A stretch of 64,000 bases of DNA from M3007 sp964484205. Lineage in GTDB: Bacteria > Bacteroidota > Bacteroidia > Chitinophagales > Saprospiraceae. This document shows, piece by piece, positions 6,957-17,100 of this stretch. How positions within the stretch are numbered: the stretch's first letter is position 1; each line of letters begins with the position of its first letter. The stretch spans positions 1 through 64,000 of the forward strand of contig CAZAEZ010000007.1 of assembly GCA_964484205.1 (NCBI GenBank), in the 5' to 3' direction. The notes under the pieces are model-generated. The model saw only the letters and a program-made list of their open reading frames with translations. It ran no database searches and was not told the DNA's origin. The position numbers and the translations under genes were made by a program.

Positions 6957-9125
6957 ATGCGAACGTCTAATTTTAAAATTTGTTGGTACCTGTCGTCCTT
7001 GTTGCTGGCTGCTTCCTGCGGCCCTTCTGGCGATGCCGGAACCAAAACACAATCCATGGACTATAAAAAAATCCCGGTTACCTATCCCGACACCCGCCAG
7101 GATGCCGACGTGACGGATGTTTATTTTGGCGACACGATCAATGACCCCTACCGCTGGCTCGAAGACGACCAGAGCGATGAAACCAAAGCGTGGGTGCAAG
7201 CCCAAAACAAGGTGACCTTCGGCTACCTGGAACAAATTCCTTTCCGGGAAAAAATTAAAGACCGGCTGGAGGCGATCTGGGATTTTGAAAAATACGGCTC
7301 ACCGTTTAAAAAGGCGGGTGTGTATTATTTTTTCAAAAACAGCGGCCTGCAAAATCAGAGTGTCCTGTATCGCCAGCAAACCCTGGACAGCGACCCGGAA
7401 ATGGTGCTCGACCCGAATACATTCAGCGCCGACGGTACCACGTCGTTGCAGGAATACAGCTTTTCAAAAGACGGCCGCTACCTGGCCTATGCCATTTCCG
7501 AAGGCGGCTCCGATTGGCGTACTATTCTGGTGCGCGACCTGGAGAAGGGCGAACAGCTGACCGATAAGGTGCAGTGGGCCAAGTTTACCAATATCGGATG
7601 GGCCGGCAACGGATTTTATTACACCCGGTACCCGGAACCCAGTGCAGGCGATAAGCTCAAAGGGGCCAACCAGGCCAGCGCCATTTATTTTCACGCCCTG
7701 GGCACGGACCAGTCGGCCGACAAACTCGTGTACAGCGACCGCGCACATCCAAACTATTATTTTAATGCCGCCACTACCGACGATGAGCGCTTTCTGTGCC
7801 TCTACGGCGCCGAAAGCACCAGCGGCAACATGCTGTACATCAAAGACCTGAGCAAACCCAATTCGACATTTGTGCCGATCTATACCAAGTTCGACCATGA
7901 ATTTACGGTGGTGGAAAATATCGGCGACCAACTGCTGGTGCGTACGAATCACAACGCCCCCAACCAGCAGCTGATCCGCATCAATATGGCGCAACCTTCC
8001 GCAGCAAATTGGCAAACGGTGATTGCCGAAGACAAAAACGATGTGCTGGAAAGTGTCGTAGTGTGCGGCGAAAAAATTGTTTGCAGCTATTTGCACAATG
8101 CCTCCAACGCCATGCGGGTATTTGACCTGGAGGGCAAACCGCTTAAGGAAATTGTCCTGCCTGAAATTGGTACCGTATCGGCTGTTCGCGGGGAACGGGA
8201 AGACCAGCAGGCGTTTTTCTCGTTTCAGTCGTACTTGCGGCCGTCGACGATTTATGCGCTCGACATGGCGTCGTTGGAAACGTCCATTTTTAAGGCTCCC
8301 AAACTGGATTTTAATTCTGATGCTTTCACGACCGAGCAGGTTTGGTTTACCAGCAAAGACGGCACCAAGGTGCCCATGTTCATTACCCGGAAAAAGAATA
8401 TTGCCCTGGACGGGCAAAATCCGACCCTGCTGTATGGCTACGGCGGATTCAATATTTCGCTCACTCCCGGTTTTTCTGCATCGCGGGCGGCCTTGCTTGA
8501 GAACAACGGCATTTACGCCGTGGCCAATATTCGCGGCGGCGGCGAGTTTGGGGAAAAATGGCACAAGGCAGGCACCAAATGCGACAAGCAAAATGTGTTT
8601 GACGACTTTATTGCCGCTGCCGAGTTTTTGGTTGAGAAAAAATACACCGCACCGGGGCGTTTGGCCATTGAAGGCGGTTCAAACGGTGGTTTGCTGGTTG
8701 GCGCCTGCATGACGCAGCGCCCTGATTTGTTTGGGGTTTGTTTTCCGCGGGTTGGCGTGCTGGATATGTTGCGGTATCACCAATTTACCATCGGTTATGC
8801 CTGGGCGATCGACTACGGCCGCAGCGATGTGGAAGCGGAATATCCCTGCCTGATCAAGTATTCGCCGCTGCACAATGTGAAAAATACGGCCTACCCGTCC
8901 ACGATGATCACCACGGCCGACCATGACGACCGCGTGGTGCCGGCACATTCGTTCAAATATGCCGCAGCGCTTCAGGCGCACCAACAAGGTGAAAACCCGG
9001 TGCTGATCCGCATTGAAACCAGTGCCGGACACGGCGCCGGCAAACCAACCAGCAAACTGCTCGAAGAAGCAGCCGATATGCTGGCGTTCATGTTTTATCA
9101 GATGGCGACGCCGGTGGTGTATTAA
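6957..9125 (+). CDS. prolyl oligopeptidase family serine peptidase (S9A), lipoprotein
   Basis: A 722-residue peptidase that cuts after proline in short peptides. The N-terminus is a lipoprotein signal with lipobox LAASC (Cys20), so the enzyme is anchored to a membrane, probably facing the periplasm. Residues about 40-430 are the seven-bladed propeller that filters substrate size (starting YPDTRQDADVTDVYFGDTINDPYRWLE-like S9A N-terminal sequence), and 440-720 the alpha/beta hydrolase with GGSNGGLL (catalytic Ser near 575), DHDDRVVP (Asp) and AGHGAG (His). All three catalytic residues are present and length is typical. It is divergent from the murB pair and stands alone; its stop is followed by a GAGTACGGAG-type microrepeat. 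Confidence 0.95.
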   Translation: MRTSNFKICWYLSSLLLAASCGPSGDAGTKTQSMDYKKIPVTYPDTRQDADVTDVYFGDTINDPYRWLEDDQSDETKAWVQAQNKVTFGYLEQIPFREKIKDRLEAIWDFEKYGSPFKKAGVYYFFKNSGLQNQSVLYRQQTLDSDPEMVLDPNTFSADGTTSLQEYSFSKDGRYLAYAISEGGSDWRTILVRDLEKGEQLTDKVQWAKFTNIGWAGNGFYYTRYPEPSAGDKLKGANQASAIYFHALGTDQSADKLVYSDRAHPNYYFNAATTDDERFLCLYGAESTSGNMLYIKDLSKPNSTFVPIYTKFDHEFTVVENIGDQLLVRTNHNAPNQQLIRINMAQPSAANWQTVIAEDKNDVLESVVVCGEKIVCSYLHNASNAMRVFDLEGKPLKEIVLPEIGTVSAVRGEREDQQAFFSFQSYLRPSTIYALDMASLETSIFKAPKLDFNSDAFTTEQVWFTSKDGTKVPMFITRKKNIALDGQNPTLLYGYGGFNISLTPGFSASRAALLENNGIYAVANIRGGGEFGEKWHKAGTKCDKQNVFDDFIAAAEFLVEKKYTAPGRLAIEGGSNGGLLVGACMTQRPDLFGVCFPRVGVLDMLRYHQFTIGYAWAIDYGRSDVEAEYPCLIKYSPLHNVKNTAYPSTMITTADHDDRVVPAHSFKYAAALQAHQQGENPVLIRIETSAGHGAGKPTSKLLEEAADMLAFMFYQMATPVVY

Positions 9126-9129
9126 CTTT

Positions 9130-9281
9130 CGAGTACGGAGTGCGGAATACGGAGTGCGGAGTGGTTCACCAATCCGTTGAATAAAAATTCGATGCTCTTT
9201 TAAAAATTACAAAATAGCGCCCAACTATATTTATCGGAATGGTGAATCACTCCGCACTCCGCACTCGAAACTCCGCACTCG
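9130..9281. repeat. 41-nt inverted repeat between convergent genes (GAGTGCGG type)
   Basis: The arms 9130-9170 and 9241-9281 are inverted copies matching at 34 of 41 positions, each built from GAGTGCGG-like heptamers and ending in GTTCACC or GATTCACC. One arm begins four bases after the stop of the peptidase, the other directly after the stop of corA. The 70-bp spacer is AT-rich and non-coding. A very similar arm follows queE at 56851-56899. Confidence 0.85.
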
Positions 9282-10340
9282 TCAGATCCATTTGTTGCGC
9301 CGGAAATAAGCCAGCATGGTCAGCATGATGGCAAACATGATTCCGAGTGCCATGAAATAACCGTTTTGCCAATGTAGTTCGGGCATGTGGTCGAAGTTCA
9401 TGCCATAGAGTCCGGCGATAAAGGAGAGCGGGATAAAAATGGTGCTGATGATGGTGAGCAGGCGCATGACATCGTTGAGCCGGTTGCCGATTTCGGCCTG
9501 GTAGTGTCCGGCGATGCCTGCGAGTTGCTCGCGGGCAAATTCCGCGCTGTCGAAGATTTGACTGACGTGGTCGGTCAGGTCGCGCAGATACGGGCGGTTG
9601 ATCTCCTGGATGAGCGGGCAATCGCTGCGGTAGAGGCGGTTGGTGGCGTCGCGGAGCGGCAGGATGTAATGCCGGAGTTGGGTGTTGGTTCGTTTGAGAT
9701 CATAAATCCGGTCTTTCAGGTTTTCCTTGGCGCCATCGGTATGCAATTCCGCTTCGAGTTCCTGGATTGTCGTTTCCAATTCGTCCAGCACACCGAAATA
9801 GTGGTCAACAATCGTGTCAAGAATGGCGTAGAACAGGTAATCGCAGCTGCGTTTGCGCAGGCGCCCCTGGCCTTCGCAGGCGCGTTTGCGGACGAAATGG
9901 AGCGTGTCGTCGGAGTCTTCCTGGAAAGAGATTACAAAATTTTCGCCCAAAAACACGCCGATTTGTTCGCTTTGCAATTCAAACGATTCCGTATCGAGGC
10001 GCAAATTGTGTAAAATGAAAAACAGGCTGTTGTCGTACTCTTCCAGTTTAGCGCGTTGTTGGGTGTTCAGGACATCTTCCAGGGCGAGGTGGTGGAGTTG
10101 GAAGTCCTGGCCGATCTTTTCCACGAGCGCCGTATCGGTCAGGCCGCGGACGTCGACCCATTGGATACCGTCTTTTTGTTGCAGCCACTCCGGGGCGTAG
10201 CTTTCCTGTGCATGATATTCTTCATTGGTGTACCAAACAGAAAAAACACTTGCCGGATGTGCTTCATGGTGGCCGGTATAGATCAGGCTGCCCGGGGGTA
10301 AACCTTTTTTGCGGATTTTTTTGTGTTTCTTTTTTCCCAT
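9282..10340 (-). CDS. corA: CorA family magnesium/cobalt transporter
   Basis: CorA pentamers let Mg2+ (also Co2+ or Ni2+) through the inner membrane. This 352-residue protein has the large cytoplasmic alpha/beta domain, the long pore helix, and at the C-terminus two membrane helices with the diagnostic YGMNF motif between them, ending in the basic FRRNKWI. I chose the ATG at 10340 (MGKKKHKK) because a TACCTTTG promoter element lies at 10345-10352 inside what would be the leader of the upstream Met at 10355. It is convergent with the prolyl peptidase and separated from it by an inverted repeat. Confidence 0.94.
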   Translation of the reverse strand: MGKKKHKKIRKKGLPPGSLIYTGHHEAHPASVFSVWYTNEEYHAQESYAPEWLQQKDGIQWVDVRGLTDTALVEKIGQDFQLHHLALEDVLNTQQRAKLEEYDNSLFFILHNLRLDTESFELQSEQIGVFLGENFVISFQEDSDDTLHFVRKRACEGQGRLRKRSCDYLFYAILDTIVDHYFGVLDELETTIQELEAELHTDGAKENLKDRIYDLKRTNTQLRHYILPLRDATNRLYRSDCPLIQEINRPYLRDLTDHVSQIFDSAEFAREQLAGIAGHYQAEIGNRLNDVMRLLTIISTIFIPLSFIAGLYGMNFDHMPELHWQNGYFMALGIMFAIMLTMLAYFRRNKWI

Positions 10341-10344
10341 TGAA

Positions 10345-10352
10345 CAAAGGTA
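10345..10352 (-). promoter_or_regulatory. -7 promoter element of corA, TACCTTTG
   Basis: A perfect TAnnTTTG match on the minus strand only 5 bp before the corA ATG. A TTTC that could serve as the -33 element lies roughly 17-19 bp further upstream. If used, transcription would start at or next to the ATG and the mRNA would be nearly leaderless. Confidence 0.5.
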
Positions 10353-10440
10353 CAAATCCGGGATTCAGAAACCCCGGGGCAAACAGTAACGCTTACATTG
10401 AACACGTACCGTAACCATGCACACAATTCGCGCGATGTTG

Positions 10441-10681
10441 TAGGGGCGACCCTCGCGGTCGCCNNNNNNNNNNNNNNNNNNNNNNNNNNNNNNNNNNNNN
10501 NNNNNNNNNNNNNNNNNNNNNNNNNNNNNNNNNNNNNNNNNNNNNNNNNNNNNNNNNNNNNNNCTTGATGGCGGGGTCGCCCTTGATGGCGGGGTCGCCC
10601 TTGATGGCGGGGTCGCCCTTGATGGCGGGGTCGCCCAAGGGACGGCAATCATACCCGCGGGCGACCGCAAGGGTCGCCCCT
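10441..10681. repeat. 18-bp tandem repeat and GGCGACC inverted ends around an assembly gap
   Basis: Left of the gap is TAGGGGCGACCCTCGCGGTC (10441-10460); right of it four copies of CTTGATGGCGGGGTCGCC (10564-10635), then a GGGCGACCGCAAGGGTCGCC stretch ending at 10681 that is the near-complement of the left side. The repeat probably caused the assembly to break here, and its true copy number is unknown. Confidence 0.85.
10464..10563. other. assembly gap of 100 N
   Basis: Exactly 100 N, the usual scaffold placeholder. The real length of the missing piece cannot be read from the window. Confidence 0.98.
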
Positions 10682-11141
10682 ACGGCAAAAAACATGAAAA
10701 TTTATGCTTAATTGAAAGGTACCTTCAAATTGGTATGGTTTTTGGCACCTGTACGACAGAACGGTGTTTGCCGTATGGTTTAGTTCCCGATTATGTCGTG
10801 TTTGACGATTCATTGGAAAACTCTAAATATGCTTAATGTCCTTGTTTTCAATGATTTATTGTGGAATTGACCAAAAGTGACAAGAAATTAAGTTTGAATG
10901 GTTCGGACATTTCGCCGTAAACTTGTGCCGTTTTTTTAATCCTTTAATCGCTGCCATCGGTCGGTTTCGTATTTAACCGGTTCCCACAATAGTCTCCAGT
11001 ACAGTCTGTTTTTTAACTGGTACGAAATCTATTGTAAACAACATCTTTCATTCCAAACCGATCGCTTTAATGAAGAGAATAGTACGCTTCTTCAGAATCC
11101 TTCCCGTTTTTTTATTTCCCTTCTCATCTAACTTATTTACC
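10682..11141. other. non-coding stretch ahead of the giant surface protein
   Basis: About 460 bp, more AT-rich than the surroundings, with no open frame that looks coding and no RNA gene that I can recognise. It must hold the promoter and leader of the giant HYR protein, but no clear TAnnTTTG element stands out. An in-frame upstream Met at 11070 lies in this stretch. Confidence 0.5.
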
Positions 11142-14100
11142 ATGAACAGCTCGACAACTCCGCGCCGTTTGGCGCTGGCGATGGCGACACTTATGTGCCT
11201 ATTTGCCGCACAAAGCGCTCGTGCGCAATGCGAAGATTTTGTCTCTGCCCCAACTGGTCCGGTTACCATCAACCTATTCCTTGATGATGGCGGCTCAGTT
11301 GATTTGACCACTGCGGTGCTCAATGCAAACAGTTTCGTAAAAGACGGCGCCTGCGATTACTGGCTCAGCCAGACGCCGGGCGTGTTGGCGTCCTATGTCA
11401 ATACCCCGATTACCTTCGATTGCAGTGATGCCGGGTCTCAACAGACCTGGTTTGTGCGCGTCGGCGGTGTGCCCTTGATTGGTGATGATAACGGCCCCGG
11501 GGCTACCATCGTTGAACTCAAAATAAATGTCATCGACAACATCCTGCCGCTGGCGGGGGCTGCCGATCTTGGCGTGGTCACGGTAAATACGTCCTGGGGC
11601 GCTATTCCGCCCTGCAACATTTTGCCGCCGGCGCCGCCTTGTGCAGCCTCCAATGTCTACTTTGCCCAGGTCTGCGGTGGTGTGATCTCGCCGGTGCAAA
11701 TTGCTATTTTCGGTAGCAATGCTCCGCCGTCCATCCCCAATGATTTTCAGGATAATTGCCTGGACTCGCTGACGATTACCTGGCAGCTGAGCGGTGCAAC
11801 CACCCGAGCTGAAACAAATGCGCGGGGCTCTTTTATCACTATTCCTCCGTTTGACGCGAGTTCCAATTTTTTTGACGCCAGTCAGGATACTTTCAATGTC
11901 GGGACTACCCTGGTGACCTACCGGATCTATGACGATCTGGCCGATCCCAATCACCTGATGCCTGTAATTGTTACAGCCACGGTTACTGTGGTGGACGATG
12001 AAGTGCCGGTGATCAATTGCCCGGTCGACCAAAATGTGAACAACGATCCGGGCGTGTGCAATGCCGTGGTAAATTACCCGGCAGCGACGGCTACGGATAA
12101 TTGCCCGGGCGTCACGGTTGGTTACAGCCAAAATGCCGGGACTGCCTTTCCGGTCGGTATGACCGTGGTTACGGCTACGGCTACCGACGCTTCGGCGAAT
12201 ACCGCCACCTGTACGTTTACGGTGACGGTTACGGATAACGAACCGCCGGTGATCACCTGCCCGGCCGACTTTTCCGTGGCAGCCGACCCGGTCAGCTGCG
12301 AATATGTCGCTACAGGTACCGAATTGGATATTGCCACGCTTTCCGATAACTGTGCCATCGCAATGGTGACCAACAACCAACCGGGTGTTGGCGGCGCTAC
12401 ATTGATGGGCACTGCTTTTGCCATCGGTATGCATACGATTGAATGGGAGGCTGAAGATGTGCACGGGAATACTGCCACCTGCTTCTTTCAACTTGACGTA
12501 AAAGATATTACACCACCGACCGGGCCTGATTCGGGCCAAGTGATCATGGTAAATGTTACACCGGGCGATTGCTCGGCCACGGTTACGTATGAATATCCCG
12601 GCTTGAATATTTATCCGCCTTTCGATTGTAACCCGGTTACCTTAACTGAAGGCCCGGCAATTGTAAACGGCGACACCGTACCGACCTTCCTGGATGGCTT
12701 GCTGCCATTTGATCAGGACAAGGGACGTATGATATTATCCGGAGGCTTGCCCGCCACGCTGACTTTCCCGGTTGGGGAAACCAAAATACCCTACACCTGG
12801 TCGGATGATATGGGCAATGATTCCACGGAGTATATCATTGTTATTGTGATAGAAAATGTTGCGCCTACCGCCAAATGTTTGCCCGGCGTGATTACCCTGC
12901 CGGTGAATGCAATGGGGCAGGCAACACTCACGACGGCAATGGTGGACGACGGCTCTTTTGATAATTGCGTCCTTGACACCTTGTATTTGAACCAGTCTAT
13001 GTTTACCTGCGACGACCTTTCGGTCTTGGTCGGTAATTCAACCGTGACACTGACGGCTGAGGATGCCAACAGCAACTCGGCAACCTGTACCGCCACGATC
13101 GCTGTGGTCGATAATATTGCCCCGCAAATCCTCTGCCCGGGCAATAAAACCGTAACGACAAATAATGGCTGCACAGCCGACAATATTGCCAATACAGGGC
13201 TGTCGCAGGCTTTGATGACCCCGCTGATGGCCGGACAGTATATCGACAATTGCGGTGTAACAATGGTCAACTGGCAACTCAGCGGCGTCACTACCGGTTC
13301 CGGTTCGGGTTCTGTACCGCCGGCCACCGCCTTTAATAAAGGCGTAACCACGGTGACCTATACCGTAAAAGACGCCAGCGGCAACAATGCCGTTTGTAAT
13401 TTCTCCATTAATGTGACCGACAACACGCCGCCGGTGTGGACGGGCACCGGCCAGGCGCCGAATTCGACGATCACCACCAATGCAAATATTGGCGGTTGCC
13501 AGGCTCAGGTCAATTGGGTTATACCGACCTTTACGGACGCCTGCACCAATCCGGTAACGGTTTCGGCGACGCATACGCCGGGTTCTTTTTTCAATTTCGG
13601 CACCACCACGGTAACCTACACTGCGCTCGACGGCGTGGGTAACGCTACGACGCACACGTTTAATGTTGTAGTGGTGGACACGCAAGCGCCGGTAGCCAAT
13701 TGCAAGGATATTACCGTTTCGCTGAATGCTTCCGGTGTGGTTACTGTAAACGCCCCCCAGGTGAACAACCTGAGCACCGACAACTGCTTCTTCACCTTTA
13801 CTTCGCCGTCGGTCACCTATGATTGCGACAACCTCGGCAACAACAACTACACACTGCAAATCACCGACGGATCGGGCAATACGGCCACCTGTGTGGCCAC
13901 GATCACCGTGCAGGATTTGATCCCGCCGGTTGCGCTGTGCACCAGCGTATCGCCTATCAATTTGGACAACACCGGCAACTTTACGCTGGACGCCACAACT
14001 GTGGATAACAACAGCACGGATAACACCTACCCGCTTTGTCCGCTCGACTACGACATCTCGGTGGATGGCAGCGCGTTTGGACCGACGTTCAATTTCGATT

Positions 14101-17100
14101 GCTCCTTGCTGGGCAACCGCGTGTTGACCCTGCAGGTGACGGACGCAGCAGGTAATACTGCTACGTGCACGCAAATTGTTTTGGTAAAAGACATCACCCC
14201 GCCGTCGATCACTCCGCCGGCAAATATTACGATCAACTGCGACGAGTCGACGGCGCCGGCAAACACCGGAACATTTTCGGGCGTTTCGGATAACTGTGAT
14301 TCCGACCCCGATGTGATTCAACTGGCTGATGGCTTCATCAACGGCAGCTGCCCGCATGAATTTACCATTATCCGCAGCTGGCAGGCTACGGATGCTTCCG
14401 GCAACAGCGTGGTCGTTACGCATTCGATCTTTGTGGAAGATGTGGAAAGCCCATCCTTTGCCATCCAAAACGCGATTGTCATCAACACCGACAGTCCGGT
14501 GGATTGCGATTCGCCGCTCGATCTTAAATTGACGCAAGACAGTATTTCAGATAACTGTACGACGGTTTTTGGGCAGTTTGACATTTTTTACACGGTAGAC
14601 TATCCGACGCCTTCCTATGGTTATGTCGATGTGACCATTCCGACGCCGGGCAGCAGTATTCCTTTCGGGGCATTCCCGATCGGGACCACGGTGGTTAACT
14701 GGACGGTGTATGATGCCTGTGGAAACAGCGCCTCCCAGTCGGTTGCGGTAACTGTGCTGGATGCACATGCACCACAGTTTTCGCCAGGCTATTCCAGCAA
14801 TTGCGGGAAAATGGTCGTATTGCCAAACACAACGGGTACCTGTTCCAACCTGTACTCCTGGGCGCGGCCTAATTTTGGCTTCATGGATATTACCGATTGC
14901 CAAAACTTTACAGTAGTCGAGAGTATTGATAACCCGACGGTATCGGCTTCGCTGAATTTGAGCAACCCGTTCAACTACAATGCCGTAGCCTCCTTCCAGG
15001 TATTCCCGACCGCCCAGTTCCCGGTAGGGATTACAACGGTAAGTTACATCGCCACCGATGCTTCCGGCAACACGAGTACCTGTTCGTTTACCGTGGAAGT
15101 GGAAGACACCCAGGCGCCTGCACTGACCTGTCCGCCCGACCAAATTCTGGCTGCTACCTGTCCGACGGCACAAGTACCGGATTACACCAACCTGGTGCAG
15201 GTTTCGGACAACTGTCCGTCCAATGTCTTGCTCACGCAAAGCATCCCGGCAGGCACTACCCTGGGTTCTATTTTTGCTCCGAACCCGCCGGCTTCCGGAA
15301 ACACGTTCATGGTGACGATTACCGGCGACGAAGGGTATAACAGCTCAACCTGTACCTTCACGGTAACGCTGGAAGATGGCGATGCACCGATCCCGACGGT
15401 AGCCAACCTGCCGGCGCTGATCGACTCCTGCGGTACGCTGATCGTGTTTGCGCCAACGGCGCTCGATCCCTGCAACCCCGATGCCGATACGATTTTTGCA
15501 ACGCCATCCACGCCAGTAGGCACCTTCCTGAATACCAATCCGCCGGCTTACCAGCTCAACCCGGGCAACTATGTCATCACCTGGGTGTACAACGACGGCA
15601 ACGGCAACATCAGCACCCAGCCGCAGAATATCACCGTGTTGGTGGATATTTTCCCGCCGGTGGCAATTTGTGTGCCCAACCTAACGGTCAACCTCGACCC
15701 GGTGACCGGGAAAGTTGGCATTGCGCCCGGGCAGATTAACAACGGCAGTTTTGATCCGAACGATTGCGGCCCGCTCACCTTTAGTGTGAGCCCGGATACC
15801 CTGAGCTGTGCCAATGCAGGCCCGAGCCCAACGACAGTTACCCTGACGGTGCGCGACCCGAAGAACAACCCGGCAACCTGCACGACATCTGTTACGGTGA
15901 AAGACGTTACGCCGCCCGTACTTTCTGCGCCTCCGGCAAACGTAACCGTACAGGCTTGCGATCCGATCCCGGCTGCTGTTCAGCTGACGTCCACGGATGC
16001 TTGCGCCGGCACTGCGATGATTTCATCGACCGAAGTTTCCACGCAGGACACTTCCGGCGGAATAGCGAAATACAACTACATGATCACGCGGACCTGGTCT
16101 GTCACAGACCCGTCCGGAAACATGACGACGGCAACGCAAAAAATCACCGTTGTTGATACCCAGAAGCCGGTCTTCTCCGGCGCCCCGACGATGGTCATGG
16201 TTACAACTGACCCGGACCGTGAAACCTGTGACGATACGGTGAATATCAACATTCTGCCTTTCGTGCTGGATTGCGCTACGGGCCCCGACCTTTCGGTGAC
16301 CAACAGCAAAGAGCCGACCGACGGTGGAAACCTGAGCGCAATTTTTGCGGTTGGCACCCATACCGTCGTTTTCACGGCTACCGATATTTCCGGCAACTCG
16401 TCGACCTTCGTGGTGACGGTTGTTGTTAAAGACGGCACTCCACCCACGGCTGTTTGTATTAACGGTGTGAGTGCGGCCTTGCAGCCCTCGGGTACCGTCA
16501 TGGTAAACGTCGCCCAGTTTAACAACAACAGTTACGACAACTGTCCGGGCACGCTTGATTTGAAAATTCAGCGGTTGGATAAAAACCCGTTGAATCCGCC
16601 GAGCAATACGTTGACTTATGACTGCAACGACGCCGACGGCGTTACGCAACATCCGGTTAAACTGTTTGTACGGGATATCGCCGGCAACATGTCCATGTGT
16701 GAAACGTTTATCGTCATTCAGGATAATGTTGACCCGACGATTACGCTTTGCCCGTCCGATCAAACGGTTGTTTGCTCCGATACACTTTCGACGCAGACGT
16801 ACGGCGTTGCACTGGCCGACGACAATTGCCCGGACAACATAACGATCTCGTATGCAGATACCCTGGTGGGCGATACCTCCAACCAGTATTGCTATCGGGT
16901 TGAGCGCACCTGGACTGCCGTTGACCTGGCCGGCAATACGGCGGTTTGCGTGCAAACGTTCAACGTGATCGATACGGTCGCGCCTGCGCTTTCCCAGTAC
17001 CCGGTTGACATCACGATTTCCTGCAGTGAAAACCTCTCGGCGCCCTCCATGATTACCGCTTCCGACAATTGCACGGATAGCGTTGGGGTTACGCTGGTAC

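Noticed and set aside
11295..12539. Long minus-strand frame (414 codons) under the giant HYR gene
   Set aside because: Composition bias of the repeats on the plus strand keeps the opposite frame open; the translation is rich in Arg/His/Ile without any fold pattern. The same holds for other long antisense frames at 13038-14537 and 16023-17240.
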